Positions 59,334 to 64,000 of a DNA stretch of 64,000 bases are shown here, piece after piece (position 1 is the stretch's first letter; every line of letters starts with the position of its first letter). The position numbers and the translations under genes are program-made. This DNA is from an uncultured Draconibacterium sp. Its GTDB lineage: Bacteria > Bacteroidota > Bacteroidia > Bacteroidales > Prolixibacteraceae. The notes beneath the pieces were generated by a model. It worked only from the letters and a program-made list of their open reading frames with translations. It searched no databases and was not told the origin of the DNA. The stretch spans positions 2,954,001-3,018,000 of the forward strand of contig NZ_OY775906.1 of assembly GCF_963675065.1 (NCBI RefSeq), in the 5' to 3' direction.

Positions 59334-60941
59334 ATGAAGTTTGAATTTAAATTTATAGATAAGAAGCAGGGAAGCATAAAAGATGATATCCTTTCGGGAC
59401 TAACCGTGGCATTGGCACTGGTACCCGAGGCGGTGGCTTTTAGTTTTGTTGCAGGCGTGTCGCCAATCGTTGGGTTGTACGGTGCGTTTATGATGGGACT
59501 GATTACTTCCATTTTTGGAGGCCGTCCGGGAATGATTTCCGGAGCAACAGGAGCAATGGCCGTTGTGATGGTTAGCCTGATACAACAAGGTAACGCCATG
59601 GGCGACGGACAAGGTTTGCAGTACTTATTTGCCACCCTCGTTTTGGCCGGAACGATACAGGCACTTTTTGGCGTTTTCAAACTCGGTAAGTTTATTCGCC
59701 TTGTGCCGCACTCGGTAATGATGGGCTTTGTAAACGGACTGGCCATTGTTATTTTCCTTTCGCAGCTGAACATGTTTAAAACCGGTGGCGAATGGTTAAG
59801 CGGAACACCCCTGTACACCATGCTTGGTTTGGTTGGTCTTACCATGGCGATAATGGTTCTTCTGCCAAAACTCAGTAAAGCCATACCGGCAGCGCTGGTT
59901 GGAATTTTAGTGGTTACCGCCATCGCAATTTTCGGAAACATAGAAACAGAAACAGTACGAAGTTTTATTCAGAGTGGTGGCGGCGATAGTATTAAAGCCG
60001 GCCTGCCAACTTTTAATGTTCCGTTAATTCCCTTAAACCTGCACACTCTGGAGCTGATTTTTCCTTATGCCTTAATTCTGGCAGCAGTTGGTCTGATAGA
60101 ATCGTTAATGACATTGAACCTGGTTGACGAGTTAACCGAAACGCGTGGTAGTGGAAACCGCGAAGCTGCAGCACAGGGATTGGCCAACATCGTAAACGGA
60201 TTTTTTGGTGGAATGGGCGGTTGCGCCATGATCGGACAAAGTATTATCAATATAAAATCGGGTGGCCGTGGCCGTTTATCGGGAATTGTTGCAGCAGTAA
60301 TGTTGCTTGTTTTTATACTGTTTGCCTCATCGTATATTGAAATGATTCCGATTGCAGCGCTGGTAGGCGTAATGTTTATGGTGGTAATTGGCACCTTTGC
60401 GTGGAGTACTTTCAAAATCATGAATAAAATCCCGCTTTCCGATCTTATTGTAATTATTTTGGTTACCGGACTCACCGTGGCTTTCGATCTTGCCATCGCT
60501 GTTTTGGCAGGTGTTGTGGTTTCAGCCCTGGTATTTTCGTGGGAAAACGCCAAGCGTATTCGTGCCCGCAAAAGTGTTGACGAACATGGGATTAAACACT
60601 ACGAAATATTTGGCCCTCTGTTCTTTGGTTCCACTGCGCTTTTCCAAAATAAGTTTGATGTTCAAAACGATCCGAATGAAGTGATCGTTGACTTTAAAGA
60701 GTCGCGTATTGCCGATCAATCGGCAATTGAAGCCATTAACAAACTTGCCGAGCGTTACCAAAAAGCAGGCAAAACAATTCACCTGCGCCACTTAAGTCGC
60801 GATTGTATAAAACTGGTGAAAAAAGCAGAAGCTATTTGCGTTGTAAATGTGGTGGAAGATCCGAACTATTTTGTGGCCATCGATCACTACAACAAGTTAA
60901 TGAAATTGCAGACGAAATTGAATGAAAATGCAACTTCATAA
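59334..60941 (+). CDS. SulP/SLC26 family anion transporter
   Basis: It has 535 residues. Roughly 12-14 transmembrane helices (about 15-420) with the SulP signature GLTVALALVPEAVAFSFVAG at the first helices and GLIESLMTLNLVDELTETRG in the middle. The C-terminal cytoplasmic STAS domain begins near 435 (KHYEIFGPLFFGSTALFQNK) and includes FKESRIADQSAIEAINKLAE. Such proteins move sulfate, bicarbonate or other anions. The substrate is unknown. The gene is preceded by a structured leader and followed by a good terminator. Confidence 0.93.
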   Translation: MKFEFKFIDKKQGSIKDDILSGLTVALALVPEAVAFSFVAGVSPIVGLYGAFMMGLITSIFGGRPGMISGATGAMAVVMVSLIQQGNAMGDGQGLQYLFATLVLAGTIQALFGVFKLGKFIRLVPHSVMMGFVNGLAIVIFLSQLNMFKTGGEWLSGTPLYTMLGLVGLTMAIMVLLPKLSKAIPAALVGILVVTAIAIFGNIETETVRSFIQSGGGDSIKAGLPTFNVPLIPLNLHTLELIFPYALILAAVGLIESLMTLNLVDELTETRGSGNREAAAQGLANIVNGFFGGMGGCAMIGQSIINIKSGGRGRLSGIVAAVMLLVFILFASSYIEMIPIAALVGVMFMVVIGTFAWSTFKIMNKIPLSDLIVIILVTGLTVAFDLAIAVLAGVVVSALVFSWENAKRIRARKSVDEHGIKHYEIFGPLFFGSTALFQNKFDVQNDPNEVIVDFKESRIADQSAIEAINKLAERYQKAGKTIHLRHLSRDCIKLVKKAEAICVVNVVEDPNYFVAIDHYNKLMKLQTKLNENATS

Positions 60942-60990
60942 TAAAATACTTGTCATTAAATATAGAAAAGCTTTTACGGATTAGCTTTGA

Positions 60991-61044
60991 AAGCGGCCTG
61001 AAACAAAAACAATGTTCATCTTTCAGTTTTAGGCTGCTTTTTTA
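60991..61044 (+). terminator. Terminator of the SulP gene
   Basis: AAGCGGCCTGAAAC (60991-61004) pairs with GTTTTAGGCTGCTT (61026-61039) with two G-U, followed by T's. Confidence 0.8.
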
Positions 61045-61054
61045 TCGTAAGATT

Positions 61055-61234
61055 TAGAACGCTGACAACGCTGATTTTTCTGATGCTCACCGATCATTAA
61101 AAAACCCCACTAGTTATTCTCATCTCATGAATATTATTAGTGAAATTTCACTTGTATAATCCGTTGATGATATAAATGTTTTTCTTAAAAATTAATCAGC
61201 GAAATTCTGCAATATCTGCGTCACCAGCGTTCTA
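61055..61234. repeat. Dispersed repeat, family 3 (copy 2), with 10-bp inverted ends
   Basis: TAGAACGCTG (61055-61064) and CAGCGTTCTA (61225-61234) are perfect inverted repeats; inside are ACAACGCTGATTTTTCTGAT and TCAGCGAAATTCTGC. The right end abuts the hydE stop codon. No gene in the 180 bp. Confidence 0.6.
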
Positions 61235-62293
61235 TTATTTTTCTTTTCGCTTTTGAAAATGTTTCGAGTCGCCCCATTCGCCATAACCAATTTCCGAACC
61301 GGACATATGAATTCTTGCCTCCAGACAATTACGGCACAATTCGGCATCCTCATCCAAACAAGGTTTATCCTCGTATAGCTGATACTCTTCGCGATATGCA
61401 GTTGGCGTTAAATTCGGCATAATTACATTAGCGCCAATGGCCAGCGCTTTTTCACGTCCGGCCGGATCAATGGCCTGCAAAGCGGTGGCCGCAGCAATAT
61501 TAATATCGGGCATTAATAAGCGTAAAACCGCAATCATGTTCAATGCCAGATCAAAACGTTCCTGCTTTGTTTTTAGGAGGTTACGATATTGATATAAAGG
61601 AGTGTCTTCATGCTCGAGATAAGGCCCCATTCCGCACATGTCGATATCCAGTTTTTTAAAAAACAACAAATCATCGGCCAGGTGTTCGTAGGTTTGAAAT
61701 GGCAGTCCGATCATCACTCCGGTACCTACCTGATAACCGGCATTTTTCAAACTCCCAAGTGCTTCAACTCGCTTTTCAAATGAATGGATATCATTTTCAG
61801 GATGGATCTTGTAATACAATTCGCGGTTCGATGACTCAATGCGTAACAAATAACGGTGTGCACCACTCTCGAACCAGCGACGATAGGTTTCCAGGCTTTG
61901 TTCGCCACAACTAAGTGTAATTCCCAATTCGCCATTCGAAAATCCCTTGATCTTTTTCAGCAAATCGTCTACCCTTTTAATAAATGCCGGTGACGATAAT
62001 TCGCCCGACTGTAAAACCACCGAAGCAAAACGATTTTCCCAGGCGAAACGGCACGATTCCAAAATCTCGTCATCGCTTACATCGTAGCGAATAACTTTGT
62101 CGTTTCCTTTACGAATGCCACAATACAAACAATCCTTGGCGCAAATATTCGAAAACTCCACCAGACCACGGAAATACACTTTATTTCCCGTTTCTTTTAC
62201 CTTCACTTCCTGTGCCCGCTTTAACAGCGCAGTGCGTTCTTCGCCTGTAGCCTTTAGTAATTGTATGATTTCCTGTTTATCCAAATCAATCAT
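61235..62293 (-). CDS. hydE: [FeFe]-hydrogenase H-cluster maturase HydE (radical SAM)
   Basis: It has 352 residues from the ATG at 62293; a longer frame to 62335 is not typical. Radical SAM triad C51, C55, C58 in ICAKDCLYCGIRKGN. The C-terminal Cys (PCLDEDAELCRNCLEARIHM) fits the second, non-catalytic cluster of HydE. HydE acts with HydG and HydF in building the 2Fe subcluster. Its gene diverges from the TM1266-type gene and hydG over 331 bp, with a near-leaderless promoter. Confidence 0.94.
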   Translation of the reverse strand: MIDLDKQEIIQLLKATGEERTALLKRAQEVKVKETGNKVYFRGLVEFSNICAKDCLYCGIRKGNDKVIRYDVSDDEILESCRFAWENRFASVVLQSGELSSPAFIKRVDDLLKKIKGFSNGELGITLSCGEQSLETYRRWFESGAHRYLLRIESSNRELYYKIHPENDIHSFEKRVEALGSLKNAGYQVGTGVMIGLPFQTYEHLADDLLFFKKLDIDMCGMGPYLEHEDTPLYQYRNLLKTKQERFDLALNMIAVLRLLMPDINIAAATALQAIDPAGREKALAIGANVIMPNLTPTAYREEYQLYEDKPCLDEDAELCRNCLEARIHMSGSEIGYGEWGDSKHFQKRKEK

Positions 62294-62302
62294 TTTGAGC
62301 CA

Positions 62303-62335
62303 CAAAAATATGCTTTTCTGCCCAATAAAACTCAA
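62303..62335 (-). promoter_or_regulatory. Promoter of hydE
   Basis: On the minus strand TTG (62333-62335), 22 nt, TATTTTTG (62303-62310). The start would fall about 3-6 nt before the ATG, so the message is nearly leaderless. Confidence 0.6.
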
Positions 62336-62347
62336 GAACGAAATGGT

Positions 62348-62405
62348 ATGTTATGTTTTAGAACTAGGTTGCATAACATTTGCAGTTTACAACATTTCTC
62401 ATGTT
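62348..62405. promoter_or_regulatory. Cluster of AACAT/ATGTT half-sites between hydE and the hydG operon
   Basis: ATGTTATG (62348-62355) and CATAACAT (62372-62379) form an 8-bp inverted repeat with a 16-bp spacer. AACAT-TTCTC-ATGTT (62391-62405) is a second inverted repeat. All lie between the two divergent promoters, where a regulator of both transcripts would bind. The identity of the regulator is unknown. Confidence 0.45.
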
Positions 62406-62424
62406 AGTCAATGGAAATTAAATT

Positions 62425-62432
62425 TACTTTTG
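62425..62432 (+). promoter_or_regulatory. -7 element of the TM1266-hydG transcript
   Basis: TACTTTTG, exact match to TAnnTTTG. It predicts a start near 62438, immediately before the structured leader. The -33 is weak (TTAG at 62404). Confidence 0.5.
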
Positions 62433-62441
62433 TAGCTCATC

Positions 62442-62541
62442 CTGCGGGAAGGCCACGGCTGACTTTAGGGAAAACGATAAAGGATTAATGATTAACGATA
62501 AAGGGTTAATCGCTGATCTGCTTTCCCTGTATTTCCCGTAG
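62442..62541 (+). ncRNA. Structured 5' leader before the TM1266-hydG operon
   Basis: Three nested helices by eye: CTGCGGGAA (62442-62450)/TTCCCGTAG (62533-62541), AGGGAAA (62467-62473)/TTTCCCT (62522-62528) and GATTAAC (62490-62496)/GTTAATC (62505-62511). The strand between the first two helices reads GGCCACGGCTGACTTT on one side and only GTAT on the other, a large asymmetric loop. Part of the third helix is in low-complexity repeat-like sequence, which weakens the case. No known class recognised. Confidence 0.45.
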
Positions 62542-62624
62542 AATTTATTTGTAAAACTTAAGTTGATGTTTGTTGACGGAAAGAAAACTTCTGTCTTCCG
62601 ACTTCTGACTACTAACTTTTTTAA

Positions 62625-62870
62625 ATGAAACGATTGGGTTTTGTGGGCATAATAATTGAAAACCGCGAGAAGTCTTCGGGAAGCGTAAACCAGGTTCTTA
62701 GTCAATATTCTGAACTTATTCTGGCGCGCACCGGCCTGCCCAATGCAAGAGAAAACTATTCCGTTATTACGCTGGTAATTGATGCCACAACCGATGAGTT
62801 GGGCCAATTAACCGGAAAACTGGGAAACATTCCGGGTGTATCTGTAAAATCTGGTCTCGCCAAAAAATAG
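62625..62870 (+). CDS. TM1266-family protein, putative iron-only hydrogenase system regulator
   Basis: It has 81 residues in a single ferredoxin-like (ACT/NikR-C-like) fold: MKRLGFVGIIIENREKSSGS, LILARTGLPNARENYSVITL, IDATTDELGQLTGKLGNIPG. This small protein accompanies hyd maturation genes in many bacteria, which is the basis of its family name; direct regulatory evidence is scant. There is no DNA-binding extension. It starts 34 bp before hydG and is expected to be cotranscribed. Confidence 0.88.
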   Translation: MKRLGFVGIIIENREKSSGSVNQVLSQYSELILARTGLPNARENYSVITLVIDATTDELGQLTGKLGNIPGVSVKSGLAKK

Positions 62871-62904
62871 AAGAATAAAAACAGATCTTTTAACTCAAAG
62901 AAAT

Positions 62905-64000
62905 ATGTACAACGTACCTGCCGATTTTATCAACGAAGCCAAAGTTTGGGAAACACTAGAGCAGAACAAAAATCCCGAGCCGGCACAAATTAAGGAAGTA
63001 CTGGCCAAAGCTGCCGAAATGAAAGGTTTAAACCTGGCCGATGTCGCTGTTTTAACTTCGATCAGCGATCCGGAAATGCTAGGCGAACTTTTTAACACGG
63101 CAAACACCGTTAAAGAAACCATTTATGGCAAACGCCTGGTGTTGTTTGCGCCACTTTACATTTCGAATTTATGCGCAAACGAATGTTTGTACTGCGCTTT
63201 CAGGGCAACAAATAAAGAAATCGACCGCCATGCACTTTCGCAGGAACACATTGCTCGCGAAACAGAAGTGCTCATCAACCAGGGGCACAAACGAGTATTG
63301 CTTGTTGCCGGTGAGTCGTATCCGAAAAAAGGATTTGACTATGTATTGGAAGCGATTAGAAGCGTTTACAGTGTTAAAAATGAACACGGCGAAATTCGCC
63401 GGGTGAATATAAATGTGGCTCCGCTAACGGTTGATGAATTTAAACAGGTAAAAGCAGAAGGTATTGGGACCTACCAGATTTTTCAGGAAACCTACCACCG
63501 CGAAACCTACCAAAAAGTACACGTTGGCGGTAAAAAACGTGACTACAACTGGCGAGTTTGGGCTTTGCACCGCGCCATGGAAGCCGGAATCGATGATGTT
63601 GGAATTGGCGTATTATTTGGCCTGTTTGACTATCGTTTTGAAATTATGGCAATGATGCAGCACATTTTTGAGCTGGAAGATAAGTTTGGAGTTGGGCCAC
63701 ACACCATAAGTGTTCCACGTATGGAGCCCGCAACCAACAGCGATATGGCATCGCATCCGCCATTCCCTGTTTCGGATATCGATTTTCGTAAGATAGTGGC
63801 CATTCTTCGACTGGCAGTTCCTTACACCGGAATCATCATGTCGACACGAGAAACCGCCAAAATGCGCCGCGACACTTTTGCATTGGGTGTTAGCCAAATC
63901 TCTGCGGGGAGTAAAACCAATCCCGGAGGATATGAGGAAGATGATGCAATCTCAGGCCAGTTTAGTCTTGGCGATCACCGCCCGCTGGATGAAGTGATCC
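62905..64000 (+). CDS. hydG: [FeFe]-hydrogenase H-cluster maturase HydG, C-terminus cut by window edge
   Basis: Radical SAM tyrosine lyase that makes CO and CN- ligands for the H-cluster. 365 codons are visible of an expected ~470. The radical SAM triad is C90, C94, C97 in NLCANECLYCAFR; other family segments are INQGHKRVLLVAGESYPKKG, TYQIFQETYHRETYQKVHVG, GIGVLFGLFDYRFE and SVPRMEPAT. The start at 62905 gives MYNVPADFINEAKVWETLEQ. hydF and the hydrogenase itself are not in the window and may lie to the right. Confidence 0.97.
   Translation, partial: MYNVPADFINEAKVWETLEQNKNPEPAQIKEVLAKAAEMKGLNLADVAVLTSISDPEMLGELFNTANTVKETIYGKRLVLFAPLYISNLCANECLYCAFRATNKEIDRHALSQEHIARETEVLINQGHKRVLLVAGESYPKKGFDYVLEAIRSVYSVKNEHGEIRRVNINVAPLTVDEFKQVKAEGIGTYQIFQETYHRETYQKVHVGGKKRDYNWRVWALHRAMEAGIDDVGIGVLFGLFDYRFEIMAMMQHIFELEDKFGVGPHTISVPRMEPATNSDMASHPPFPVSDIDFRKIVAILRLAVPYTGIIMSTRETAKMRRDTFALGVSQISAGSKTNPGGYEEDDAISGQFSLGDHRPLDEVI

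Noticed and set aside
59171..59941. 256-codon minus-strand frame over the sulP start and its leader
   Set aside because: Antisense to the SulP coding region with Thr/Ile/Pro-rich shadow composition; the sense gene has clear family motifs.
62438..62541. Known riboswitch class (cobalamin, TPP, Moco) for the hydG leader
   Set aside because: Some strings (GGGAA, GGCCACGGCTGA) recall riboswitch cores, but I could not lay out the conserved elements of any of these classes, so no class is claimed.

Overview
The window is about 64 kb of chromosome from a member of the Bacteroidota. I favour the Marinilabiliales/Prolixibacteraceae side of the phylum, but that rank is inference. The evidence is: a type IX secretion component (PorT), a SprB-repeat adhesin with a type A T9SS sorting tail, an Omp85-type TamL lipoprotein, a LytS/LytTR pair, GH97, GH29, GH16 and sulfatase polysaccharide enzymes, DUF3127 and DUF3124 proteins, and promoters of the TTG-N19..22-TAnnTTTG type. 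No prophage, plasmid functions or CRISPR array were seen.

Layout. 1-9733 (minus strand) is the core translation/transcription block, read from rpsU through xerC, hpf, tRNA-Gly(TCC), tRNA-Thr(GGT), tuf, secE, nusG, rplK, rplA, rplJ and rplL to rpoB, which is cut by the left edge. The tuf-secE gap holds a tRNA-like relic with no room for an anticodon arm. 9786-18359 carries a four-copy HhH protein, an NSS-type Na+ symporter, TamL, a SPOUT rRNA methyltransferase, and an operon of a degenerate PurL-like protein, MenG/UbiE and PorT. 18605-25200 carries a glycosyltransferase translationally coupled to a LytS/LytTR pair, a nitroreductase and the 1092-residue adhesin. 25626-38856 is mixed housekeeping: a tiny lipoprotein, gapA, a MacB-like permease, tandem FKBP isomerases, DUF3127, yaaA, GH16, a DEAD helicase, a methyltransferase, DUF3124 and an 8-haem cytochrome with TPRs. 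38976-60941 alternates carbohydrate enzymes (esterase, sulfatase, GH97, GH29) with housekeeping genes (htpG, a cysteine-desulfurase-like enzyme, an orphan GroES-like protein, map, thioesterase, miaA, cutC) and a SulP transporter. 61235-64000 is an [FeFe]-hydrogenase maturation locus: hydE diverging from a TM1266-type gene and hydG, which is cut by the right edge.

Intergenic space is unusually informative. At least three dispersed repeat families occupy it, together with a 268-bp MITE-like element, a duplicated yaaA 5' fragment flanking the GH16 gene, and a nested near-palindrome of about 123 nt beside htpG. Two long 5' leaders fold into multi-helix structures by eye: one before the SulP transporter and one before the TM1266/hydG operon. 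These leaders, and a secreted 178-residue protein with four repeats ending in Trp-Met expressed from a long nearly T-free leader, are the best candidates for undescribed biology.

All family calls come from reading the translated sequence and recalled family signatures. No searches or folding programs were run.
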